In this document: piece after piece, positions 10,444 through 21,888 of the stretch | Numbering within the stretch: the first letter of the stretch is position 1 | Layout of the letters: every line of letters starts with the position of its first letter | Position numbers and translations under genes: made by a program | Source of the DNA: Hsuehochloa calcarea | Taxonomy: Eukaryota; Streptophyta; Magnoliopsida; Poales; Poaceae | DNA: 64,000 bases | Reading direction: 5' to 3' | NCBI GenBank assembly: GCA_036346395.1 | Contig: CM070599.1 | Location: forward strand, 30,805,232-30,869,231 | The notes under the pieces: generated by a model | The model's database searches: none | What the model was told of the DNA's origin: nothing | What the model saw: the letters and a program-made list of their open reading frames with translations, nothing else

Positions 10444-13400
10444 TGTGGGGACCCAAATATGCAAATCTGGACCCTCTGTGTATACTATACTAGTCTAGAA
10501 TGATGCTTGTGTACACGATGGCAACATCGATGAGATATCATTCCACACGTAAAGATGATTAAGAAATAAACAATTAACAATAATTATCAGAGTAACAATC
10601 TTAAGATCAAAGCTTACAGTTATGCCTCAGAGGCGAATAACTCAAATAAGCTGCAACGGAAGGAAACATAATAATTCAATGAAGCACATCCATATGCTCA
10701 CATGCAATCGACCGGGGTAGTGTGACCTAGTTCTCCGTGATCCTTAAAGTAGACCTTGTTGACCAACGATGAATCGATGTAGTCTTCTTCAACTGAACAA
10801 CATTGTTTATAGCAAGAATGAGTACATAGAGTACTCAGCAAGTCGCACTACAAAATGCAATTATAGATGATGGCTTGTTCCAAAGGATATGTCATCTATG
10901 GTTTTTTTTCATAAAAGCAACAGTTGTAGTTGAATATGAATAATAGATTAAAAGCATTATTTAAAACAAATAATAATAATAATTTTAACAAAGTTCACAT
11001 AACCTAATCAGTTTCTTTCACACAGTTGCATAAGTTTACTCACACAACTGTCCCTCCCAATTATTTTTATGAAAATCTACCCCCCGTTTGAAATATCCGA
11101 GCATGTCCATAACTGAGGGCGTGACTATTCAAATAGATTATTAACACTCTGCAGAGGTTATAGACTTTAACTCATCATGTCGGCCATGACTCATCATACG
11201 GAAGTATGCGATTGAGCAATCATAATAAAATATTTCCGAAACTTTATCTCAATAATTGACCTTCCCGTTGTGCATCCTGATGGCACCAACCCCCACACAG
11301 GTTGTTGGTCTGTCGTACACTGTTGGACCTAGACACGACGAACCACTCATAAATGTGAATCGTCACATAGACATAATCACACCACCAACCTAGCACACAA
11401 GTTAACATATCTGCCTGAGAAATCAATGTCAAGACTCCGCAGCTTACTAAGTTAGGATGTCCCATACCAGACATGTGGTTATATAGTTATGTCTCAGTTC
11501 AATACGCACAATGTTAAGTCCTTAATTGACCAAGACGAGATTGCCAAACTACTATCAACTAGCGAGATTGCCAAACTACTATCAACTATCACATTCATAT
11601 TTTTCCAAACGCACACAGCCCCACCATAGTACAATTCCATCCACTTGCCCCGGTCTAAATCTTTTCCCACCCCGTTGATTAAGTGCAATACATGTCATCA
11701 ACGAGTAACAACATACTGCACACAACTTTCCATAAAATATTACATATTCACTTAGTCAAGTTTAATATTGCAACTCAAAATGATGTCAATAACCCGTTGC
11801 ATTGCTAAGCAGACTATTCGTATATAACCAACCCACGTTGGTGCTATAATGATACCAACTAGTAATTATCCATCTAGGGTGACAAAATATTAAGATAATG
11901 TAATGAGCAAGGTGGATATAATCAAATGGGTGTATAACTAATCCCAAAATATTTAAAGAATTAAATACTTGAAATAACATGCAATAGTTTGAATCAAGGT
12001 AATTTTGGAAAACTGGGTTCAACATGGTAAAAGGTACAACTTGCCTTACTGTAGAAATGATTTTCTTATTTTATCTTTGATCTTCTACTTCCTTGACCTT
12101 CAGCTCTTTCGGACGATTCCGGAACATCAACGTCTAACAAGAGAGAAAGCGTAAAAATAAATAAAATCCAAAAATACAAATCAAATAGACTCCAAATTCA
12201 AATTGAAACGTACTGGAAGGTAAGGCTTGATTTTAGATGAATTTAGAAACTTGAATGCATTCAATCGGAGTTCGTATGAGGAAGAACGAGCTCTCAGAAG
12301 TTTGATTGGGAATGAAAATGATGAAAAAGGAAAATGGAGAGAGAAAATGAGAAACTAACAGGTGGGTCCAAGGGAATATTCCTGAGAATCTTTATTTTTA
12401 GAAATTTAGAAATAGTTGAGTGTGTGATATGTGAGACCAGCTGAAATTTACGTATTTTCAAGAATGAAAACATTTCCAAAAAAAGGTAAAAGAGTGTGAC
12501 ATATGGGCCATTGGTCCATAGACCAATTCCACAGAGTGGTGTTAGTCCACGGTGGACCAAGTTCATGAAGCTAGGGTTTGACCAAGGGTTCACCTGACAT
12601 GTTGGGTCTCGCATGTAAGTGAGAAAGGAAAGAATCTAGGATTTGGTTGAGTAGATGACATGTGGGGTCCACATGTAAGTGAGGGGTGGGTCTAGGGTTT
12701 AGGATAGTGGATGACGTGTGAGACCCAGTTATCATTGAGACACTTGTCACTGACGAGTGGGGTCGTTAGAGAGAGAAATACGGTTAGGGTTTTGGGTTGA
12801 CACGTAGGCGTCTACGTGACTGACATGTGGCGTGATAGGGCGGACACATAGGATGAAGAGATGACATGGTGGATGATGTGGCATTGACGGAGAGAGAAGA
12901 CGCACGGCGGCATGGAAATCGGCGCAAGGAGAGCGGTGCCTTGCCGCTGTGGGCGACTCCGATGAGGTCCGACGATGGAGGAGCTCCAGCAAGACCGATG
13001 GGAGGCGACAGCGCTGGACACAGGGCTCTGACGAGGTTGGGCAAGAGTGGGCACGGCTCGGGAGAGTTTGTGAGGATGACAGGCAAAACTGAGGGGGCGA
13101 CGCTCCAGCTAGGGGACGGGAATGGTGGTGAAAAAGCTGCGGTGGCGTTGTTCCGACGGGTTCCGGCGAGGTCGGAGAACAGAGGAGGGAGAGGACGAAG
13201 GCCTCACCGGTGATGGCACAAGTTGCAAGAAGCTTGGGGGCGATTTCAATGGCGGCGGCAACGTGATGGTAATGTCTCCAGCGACAGAGCTAAAGAAAAC
13301 GAAAGCGGTCTGTCGAGATGAGCTTGGATTGAGGATCCTCCGAGCTATTTATAGCCTCGTGTAGCGTGCAACACGTGGACTCTGGGGTGACGGCGGCGAG

Positions 13401-15703
13401 TTCGCATCAATTGCGTGTGCGATAGCGGTGACGGCGTGTGGATATCATGGGGATATGTGCATGATCTTAGGATGATGAGTCAATTGGCAATGGCTTTGTT
13501 GGTTTGCAAAATCTCGCATTTTGGGGTTGCTTCAGTTCTGTCAGATCACAGGCGGTCTGACCGGTGGCATCGGCGGTCAGACCGCCCGTGGAGAGGTATG
13601 ACCGGCAGTGCTTGCCGGTCTGACCGGGTTTGGTTCAAAGTGGATTTTGGAGCTGAGCCAAAAATAGGTTGTGTAGGCAAGTGAGGGGAGTCTCCAGGAT
13701 GTGGTCACATAATTTTTGGAGCTCCCAGTCGAAAGTTGTATTCATTTGAAAATTCCAGAAGGTTTCAGATTTTCAAGATGGAAAAATGGCTAAGTCTTTT
13801 CGGGCGGTCCGACCGCCGTTGTGGAATCGGTCCGACCGGCCTGAAATCGGTCGGATCGGCCGTATGGGGTGGTCAGACCGCCAATCACTTGCAGGTTAGC
13901 CTTTTTTGGCATTGTTGAGTTTGGATGTGGTTAATGTATGAATTTCAATGCTTTATTGTTGCATATTGCATTGTTGAACTGACGTGGGTCAAGTTGTGAA
14001 GAACTTGTTCCCGGAGACGATTTGTTTGTCTATTCTTTGTGCGGTGGCTTGCAGGTCAACGACGTCAACGGTGAGGTGGATCGGGACTACGCTTGGAGAG
14101 CTGAGGTCCAGAACGATCATGGATGCCGGGTGAGGTCGTGTGACTCAAGCATGGTGCAGAATGGGCAAGATGGATCGAACGGGCAGTTCGGTGCAGCTGG
14201 TTGGATAAGGCGGTGTGGAAGTCGGTGCAAGTCCCTGGAAGGTTCCGATGGGTTTCAGACGGGAGAGACTTGCCGACATGATGAGAGCCGCTGATCAACC
14301 TACACGTGGTGAAGCAGGCGATTGCTTCAACAGATGTGTGTGAGTGGGTCCCATGTGTGTGTGTGGGTCCCATGTGTGAAACCCTAACTCTCCATATAAA
14401 TAGAAGGGTGAGATGTAAAAGCCCCCAAGCACTCATTTAGGAACTCCAAGTCTTTTTCTAGGGTTTGGAGAGGAGAGGAGAGGAGAGGTTAGGGTTTGGA
14501 GAGAATTGTAGGTGTGCTCTTTGTTGAGCTCTTGTCCTCCTTGAGGGAGTGGCTTTGTAAGCATCTTGTTGGATCAATCAATCTTGTGATACTTGCTTAA
14601 GAGATCGATTGTCTCTTTTGTGTTCTTCTCTCTTTTGATGATTTTGGTGCTTCCTTGATTCAAGTGTTTATGCTTGGTCTCTTGACCGATTTTATCTTAC
14701 TTTGATGTGTGGGAATACTCCTAGAATCATCTAGATCATCAACCCCCACAAGCAAGTCTTGAATCAAGATTTTCATATTTCTAGGTTTTGGAACACTTCT
14801 TTGGTAAAACCTAAAGAGATCGTTTATTTGAAGTGGATCTGATCGATCGTCGCTAGAAATAGGACTCAGATATCCTTAGGGAGGTGTGCTCCAAATTTGG
14901 TCAAGTTTCATTGGTTGAATCAAAAGTTGGACCAAATTTCGTTTTGGATTTGGACTTTGTGGTTCGGTTCTGGACTAAATCGGTCAGACCGGTTTAGCAA
15001 CGGCGGTCAGACCTCTAGCCTTCGGACCGCCCGTTAAAGGCCGGTCGAACCGATTACCAGCGGTCGGACCGCCCTTTGTCCACCGGTCAGACCGCTAGTG
15101 TCCAGACCAGCCCAGTGAGATCAACTCTCCTTGTTTTGTGTATTGTGGTTAAATGGGGTAATTGAATTCAGCACAAGGCTTCCTCTGTGCGTGTACTGAT
15201 CTTCTTAGCTTTCATAGCTAAAGGAGAAAAGTTCGTGTTGAATTTGATTAAGGCGAAAAATCGAGAAAGCGCCTATTCACCCCCCTCTAGTCGCCTTTAC
15301 GGTCCTACACGGCGGTAGCTGACAGGTGGGTCTGGGGGCAGCACGGTGCTGGCATGCGCTAGGGTTTCAGCGACGGTTGGGTTGGGCTGGCGAGACGGGG
15401 AAAGTTGGCGGCCAGGGAGAGAAAGCAAAGTAGGCTAAGACAATTAGGCCTATGGAGAGATTTAAATTTTAAATTGATTTTGAAATTTAGAAAATGCTGA
15501 AAATCAAAATGTGCTCAAATAAACTGAAAACAAACTCTAAAAAATCAGGAAAATCTTTGGAACACAAGATGTTTACATTAGTCAAATTAAATAGTTTAAA
15601 AATTCCCAATTAAGCTTTATTATATCAAGGAAAATTGGTGGAGTTTTTCGGGGACCTAATTTACACAAAAGATTTTTGAAAACTCAAAATTTGGGAGGTT
15701 ACA
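10444..15703. mobile_element. Solo LTR, long-LTR family (about 3.4 kb without its nested insert)
   Basis: Begins TGTGGGGACCC and ends GGGAGGTTACA. It is flanked by CTTAT (10439-10443) and CTTAC (15704-15708), a 5-bp target duplication with one mismatch. Removing it rejoins the plant mobile domain reading frame (..EPY then ..PQRV), which confirms both boundaries. No gag or pol coding is visible inside, so it is probably a single long LTR. Its layout resembles the elements at 23628-27720 and 39701-43841. Read on the minus strand it starts TGTAACCTCCC, as many grass Gypsy LTRs do, so it may lie in minus orientation. Confidence 0.8.
13437..15309 (+). mobile_element. Solo LTR, Copia-like (1873 bp), nested in the previous LTR
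   Basis: Starts TGTGGATATC and ends GGTCCTACA. A perfect 5-bp target duplication CGGCG flanks it (13432-13436, 15310-15314). A TATAAATA box lies at 14395-14402, followed by a CT/AG-rich leader. The end AAGCGCCTATTCACCCCCC resembles 3' ends of grass Copia LTRs and sets plus orientation. It contains many near-palindromic CGGTCNGACCG motifs in two clusters (about 13550-13885 and 14980-15100). No internal domain is present, so it arose by LTR-LTR recombination. Confidence 0.88.
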
Positions 15704-17426
15704 CTTACGCACCGCAGCGCGTAATGTGACAGTTCAATCTGTACTAGCTTGTGCCCCCTCCTGACAGCAGGATCGTGTAGTGAGCCGTGCACTTGTGAGT
15801 CCAACTCCATCCGAGTAATGTTTACACTTTATACCTACATCCGCTATTCTAACATCAATCCTTCTCGAATGCAGACAATCAAGGGGGGAGGGGCATAATA
15901 CTGAGGACTAGCAAGCGGTCCAACATTACTAGGTTATGGCTTGGACGGAGACGGTGCACATCAAGATCCTATAGGAGTAGAGACCATACAACGTACTAAC
16001 ATATCGTCAGTACATCGAGTGGTACGTATCACGGTCACGTATCAGACTTACCCGTCCTCCACTAGAGCGTCCGGAGGTCACACACGAGGAGAGGCTCTGT
16101 CACTTGTTCGATCGACACAGCGCTTCGCGGCGTGACGACACCGTAAAACCCTGACAACTCTTGCTCATTTCATTGATGATATTTGTATTGTTTGTCACTT
16201 CAGTCGAGCGGCTACAGCGGATCACAAGTGTATCCGAGACCGCCATCCGCAGCCCAGAGCACACCGTACCAGAGCTTTTGAGCGCTATGAAGTACATCTT
16301 CACGAAGTCGAAGAATATAATAAATAACATGAGCTACGGTCGGTCTAGATATGACGTCCTACACGCTGCATATCGAGTGGGCCGATCGTGCTCATCTACT
16401 AGGTTGGTACGGCCTAGTCAGACCGGTGGGCGTCGTAGTGGTCCCCGTGTGTCATCCGCGTTGCAGATCGGTGGGGATGTAAGTTATGTATAAATTTATG
16501 TCCTATTTTTTTTATTACTCCTTAGGTTGTGCTAACATCATGTCGTCTTCCAGCTGCACGTCCGTCGGGATGCATCACTTCTGTCATCCACACCCCGTAC
16601 TTAGACTGGTGCTCCCCCTTGGTCATTCGCACTGCACATCCAAAGGTACGAGATGTTTAGTTTAGGTCATGAATATTTATTTCTCCTAACCTCATTCCAT
16701 CTTGCAGCCATCCGTCAACTGATGAGGATACAACCATGCCAGCTACTGCAGGGAGAAGTACATGGAGCTAGGGTTTAGACCGTGGCACCTAGGGTGCTCA
16801 CCCCTGTCATATGTTGACCAGTACGGAGTACCGTACCAAGGGCAGAGCTCCTTCGAGGTCGCTAGCACATCGTACAGTCAAGGCCAGAGCTCCTCCGCAC
16901 TAAGGGACTTGTAGATATCGTACCTAGGGGCGGACAATCCGGGTGTGGATTTCTTGATTCCTTTATTAATGACATGATTGCATGTGGTAACCAGTTTGGT
17001 ATGACTCAGCTAGACAACATTGACATTGGACAGACTCAGTTGGGCCAGAGTCAGCTTGTTGATTCACCTCCGCCCACTCAACGGTCTCTCTAGCCCTTTC
17101 GAATCGATACACGCTCTCCGTGCCGGTTAATGTACCCACGGGACATGCTCAACGCAAAACTAGGACGCACACGTAGATGCAACGAGCAGGGAGTGGCACA
17201 AACGAGTGAGACATATTGTACCCGTGTATAATTGCACTGAATAGATGTTATGCGCTTTTGTTGTGATATATTTGTATGTTATGTGTGTATTATCGGAGTA
17301 GACCAGTTCCAGATTAACATGAAACCAGAAAACACCAAGGTTCACATGAAATCATGAAACCCCAAATACAGAACCAGGAGCACATTGTACATAACTCACC
17401 TCTTCGATATGGAGTGCGCCCAAGCG

Positions 17427-17473
17427 ACTGGAAACGCTACGACGAGCATCACCGGTGTAAGTTGTGGATCACC
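17427..17473 (+). repeat. Second copy of the start of the mobile-domain coding sequence
   Basis: CTACGACGA then CATCACCGGTG then AAGTTGTGGATCAC repeats, with few changes, the stretch at about 9421-9468 near the start of the mobile-domain gene. It is too short for a gene and is out of context at the 3' side of that gene, between the two convergent genes. Confidence 0.6.
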
Positions 17474-18059
17474 ACATCGCGTAGTTCAACATGTACTTCT
17501 ATTGGATGAATGCCCTATCGTACATCTCCTGGCCATCGATCCATTGGAAGAAGTTGTAATGCATCTCTAGCTGCCATTATACACGGAGGAAGTTAGGAAT
17601 TTGTGGAATGGAATGTAAGGTGTGAAAAATCAATGTGTGCCTAAGATTCTCTTACGAAGACGTTCCCACACATGTAGTACGCCTGGGCAGCTATGGCCGG
17701 GTGTGTGGACTGAATGATCTTCGCTGGTTCTTCGCACACACATTGCGGTCCTAGAAACTCTGGTGGTACCAGAGCATCCTTCATAGAAAATCTGGGTAGG
17801 GTTTAGCCCTCTTGACAGGCCACTTACGATTCTGCAGTATCTTCGCATAAAAGTTCTACGTCTGACATATTGAAGGTCGACGTAATGTTTTGCTATTGCG
17901 CACATAACATGGGCGAGTCAGTTCAGAACAAATAGAATGTCGAGACACATACGCGTTAAGAAAGAATGACGTACAGAAATACACAAATATGAGCAGACTA
18001 CCCATTTACATGAAATGACAGCCCCCATACAGACAAACAATACAATAAAATACGACACA

Positions 18060-20650
18060 AAATGATGACTAGACGAGCTTGGTCTGTTGGGGCTATCCTT
18101 CATTGAGTGGTCAAGGGTCTTGCATATCCTGCACTTCATCATGCGGCTTAGGCCCCAACGTTGGCTATGTTCTATGTTGTTCCGGAAGGGCCACGTCTAT
18201 CGTCGTCTTTTCCCATTTGACTTCAAGGCCTTGTTCGGGCCCTGTTTCACACTATCTGGCCAGAGATCCCTATAGTTCATGTTCACACCATACGAGTGAA
18301 ACTCTACACTTCATGTACCGAAGAGTTGCATCATGTCATAGTACTTGGAGATATATGGTGTTGACATTTGACTAAGTTGCGCACATGCCTTGCACACATG
18401 CGAGCATGGCTTGTGCATGAGTTTCGGCTTGTTGCATATGCATGTAGCCACATCACTCAGGGTACATGCATGTTTCCTTTCCACCTTGTCAAGACTGTTG
18501 ACATATTTTTTCCTCAGCTTAATCTCGTACTTCCTACTGAGGCCATCAATCACCTGGATGTCGTGCATTCATGCCTCATGCACCTTCTGGTCCATATACC
18601 TCTGCATGTTCTCGGACCACTACTTCCCTTCTCCCAATTGTCACCTCGCTGCGGTGGCTCTATTGACGAAGTAACCGACCGTGCAAGTCCATATCTTCTC
18701 AACAATCGTGGTGATAGGGAGGCACCGCACACCATTCAACATGTTGTTGTACACCTCGGACATGTTGGTCATCATAATTCCGTACCTCGCACCGTCTATG
18801 TTATATAGCAGGGACCATTTCTCCAACTCAAGAGAATAGAGATTAATCCACTGAGTGAAACTTTTGGTGCTTCTCGATTGCCCACTCATGGCTTACTGTC
18901 CCTCTTGTACCTCTAGAGGTGACTCCCTTGTATGCCTTGTAGTTCGATGTTCGAGGTTTGTCTAGATGGACTCAAACTTCCGACTCTAGTTTTGCATGCA
19001 CAATGCAACATGCCTCATGACCACCGGGTTTCCACGTCATTCCACTAGTGAGGTGATTCCGTCACATTCTTCATCGTGTTCAGAGCCAATAACAATCCAA
19101 CATTGCGATATTTGATAAGGCATACATTGGGCCGGTCTCCCACAACCTTTTGCTTCACAATCGCTAGGAACCATGGCCAACTGGATGTGTTCTTATTCTC
19201 TATGATGACAAAAGTAGCCGAGAGAAGCTGGTCATTCGCGTCGGCCACCGCTGCGGTGAGAATGATGCCCTTGTACCTCCCCGTGAGGAAAGTGTCATCC
19301 ATCGTGAGCACCGGACGATAGAAGTTGAAGCCCTTTATGGCCTGGGCGAAAGTCCAGAACACCCGGTCCAATATGAAGCAATTAGGGCCTCCATCAGTAT
19401 CTTTACTTTCAATATTGTTTATGTACGTGTCGGGGCGCTTCGGCAATCCGGTAAGTATTCTTGGCAAAAGGTTGTACGCCACTTCATATGTCCTGTACAT
19501 GGACTCGATAACCTCTCACTTGGCTCATCAAACCTTGCTATAACTGACTGGATAACCAACCAGATTGGTGACTTCTGACAGCAGCATCTTGGGGAGAGAG
19601 ACACGTCCTCCACAACTACGCGGCTGATGAGGCTTGCCACATATGTAGAAGTCACATTTTGATGATGTTGCCGCATCGGCTCACTAAGCTCGCAAGTGTG
19701 GCCGATCACCACTTTGACCGTGAAGACCGAGCCGAAGAATTTTTCTCAATGAGCGCTGCTAACCTTGCCAAGGCAACCTTCCACTAGGAATTTCACTGTG
19801 TAATGTCCTGGGTTAGAGCGGTGCACCCGATACACACGGCTGATGGACAAGGCGTACCGTGCTATAGCTTGCTGCACGACCGTCTTTCTAGGGAAGTGCT
19901 ACCCAACTAAAAGGGTGTCAGCATCAAACCCCACTGGGACCCTTCTTCTTGCGACAGTACGAGCGACCGCACTGCGATATCATTAAGTCGGGATTCCACG
20001 TAAGGAACCTCCGATGACACTATTATGCCGGTCAGACCACCACCCTGGGATGCATCCTCCTCGCTACCATCCGAGCCTGGGTCACCGTCCTCGTCGGACT
20101 CCAACCCGAGAGGCTGGTCCGATAGATACTCGTAGCAGTCAATGCGGGCTGATCGCCATAGTCATGCCGCCTCATTTTGCACAAAATTATGAGCAAGTCT
20201 TTTCTAGTAGACTTCCTCCAAAATAACACATTTCGTGCTACCGTCTTCAAGCTCCGCCTGTGATTACCCGCTTCCTGAGGCACCAGCATCATCAAGGTTT
20301 CCAGATGCCATGTGTACAAAATTCACGTACAACATCGGCTTCCCGTGTATCGCCGCCTTGGGCTGGGAATCAATATGCATGTACCGGCCCTATTCTAAGA
20401 TTCCATTCATCTTGACTAGCTCTCCTATGCCCTGCCCTCCCCTATTCGTGCAGCTGATCCTCTCGATGACAAGTTTCTTCGTCGTTGGTTTCGTGTCGAA
20501 CTCCCTTTGGATGCAGCTCCCAAGCTCATGAATATTTATTGCATCGAGCCCCTCCGCCCGTACCAACTTGTACTAGCATCTCGATAGGTCCAACCCATCG
20601 GGTCCAGCCCGTATGAGACCGTCACCATAAAACAGTACCAACTCTTGCAT
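18060..20650 (-). pseudogene. MULE transposase (MuDR-type), decayed
   Basis: Minus-strand remnants run in the usual order. The start is an ATG at 20650 (MQELVLFYGDG). Next comes a MuDR N-terminal region with ESMYRTYEVAYNLLPRIL at about 19450-19510. The DDE-type core follows at about 19045-19400 (FYRPVLTMDDTFLTGRYKG, then SSWPWFLAIVK). RYGIMMTNMSEVYNN lies near 18750-18800. A SWIM zinc-finger-like CICNKP-MHKPCSHV sits near 18390-18440, and a final CRICKTLDHSMKD knuckle near 18120. The frame is broken by stops (for example after LSRC near 20580) and shifts between 19500, 19045, 18889 and 18568. The second catalytic position, normally Asp in a CL-(H/S)DRH context, reads CLIKYRN, so the active site is lost. 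It is transcribed toward the mobile-domain gene from the right terminal repeat. Confidence 0.85.
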
Positions 20651-21537
20651 GTTCAAAATTACCTAAAGCCACAACAACTCGAATTACGGTACACAATATA
20701 ACAAAGAGGGTATGTAATTACCACTAATTAATTTACTGTACATAACTATTTACATGAGATTATTTCTTCAACTACCACTAAATAAATAGGACTACACTAA
20801 TTAATACTAATTAATTACGATTAATTTATTTACCACTAATTACCCATGACACAAATAATTACAACATGTTACATGCAAGTAAGCAATTAAATAGGAGTAA
20901 TTAATTAATTAGCAATAAATTTATTACTTGTCAATAAATTACTTACGAGTAATTCATTACATCTAAGTAATTCCTACTGAATTAATAACGATGAATTAAT
21001 TAACACTAATTAACAACGTGACATTAATTAATCATAATTAATTACGTTCATCTAATTACTACTAATTAACTACGAGTTATTACTTACCAACAAATTAATT
21101 ACGTCGATGTAAATTCGACCACTTAATTTGTAAAAATGTAATTACCACTAATAAACTACGACTCAAATAATTATGATTTATTAATTACCACTAAATTAAT
21201 TATCACTAATTAATTTGGAATAGTTAATTACCACTTTATTAATTGCGCCTAACTAATTACCACTAAAGTAATTAGGACTAATTAATTACCATTAATTTTT
21301 TTACCAATAACTAATTTAGACTTAAATAACAAAAACTTATTAATTACCACTAATGATTTACCAATACATTAATTACGACTACTTCATTACCTCTTAATAA
21401 TAAGCAATAATAAACTACAACTATTTAACTATAGCTAATTAATTAAGACTACTAACTAAATTAATTATGGCTAGTTGATTAGGACTAATTAGCTACTACT
21501 ACAGTAATTACGACAAATGTAGTGGAGAAAAAATTAC
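20651..21537 (-). repeat. AT-rich repeat tract, probable leader intron of the transposase gene
   Basis: Mirror image of the tract at 8658-9403: degenerate TAATTAGTGGTAATTA-type repeats between a donor (AAG|GTAATTTTTTC, minus strand) at 21538/21537 and the transposase ATG at 20650. Confidence 0.6.
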
Positions 21538-21698
21538 CTTCTCTTTAGGGGGACCGTTCTATACTAATACGGTCCTAAGAACTTCTCTAAACACTTTTTA
21601 GTCTCCACATAAAGTTTATTACTATTCTCTGTGTTCTTAGCGACAAGCACGATAACAATAATGAAATTGAGAATGACTGAGGGCGAGAGTGACTCTGG

Positions 21699-21706
21699 TA
21701 TTTATA
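21699..21706 (-). promoter_or_regulatory. TATA box in the right terminal repeat
   Basis: TATAAATA on the minus strand in the context GACTATAAATACC, aligned with the left-arm TATA box. It is followed on the minus strand by a leader and an AAG|GTAATTTTTTCTC donor at 21538/21537. It is the likely promoter of the transposase gene. Confidence 0.6.
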
Positions 21707-21888
21707 GTCACGCGAACGCAATCCCCACATACGACGCAACGACGGGAGGGGAATCAGATTCACTCCCTCGCAATGTTATTCTGCTTGTCACATGCATGCA
21801 CGGGGTAGTGCAAAAGTGATGGGTGGTGGCGGGAAATCCGGAGGCGCTGTCGGGCGCGGGGGCGTGCAGAGGCGGGCCACGTGGTGCG

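Larger units (their letters stand above)
9404..17150 (+). pseudogene. Plant mobile domain (PMD) protein, decayed and interrupted
   Basis: The first frame begins with an ATG at 9404 just after the AT-rich leader. The translation shows PMD landmarks: VDRWRRKTYTFHF with ETTFTF (about 9635-9705), AYLLHLLGSALFP (about 9903-9945), NDIIWVPW (about 10300), then MVEPY at 10443. There an LTR interrupts the gene, and QRV-QF-LY-LVPPPDSRIV resumes after 15709. Further remnants run to about 17100 (ATADHKCIRDR near 16213-16240, a Gly/Ser/Gln-rich tail after 16780). In-frame stops (TAG at 9524, TGA at about 9718 and others) and frameshifts make it non-functional. PMD proteins of this class are known from plant transposons and from host genes of the MAIN/MAIL1 type. 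Here it replaces the second gene of a MuDR-like layout. Exon limits are not resolved. Confidence 0.8.
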
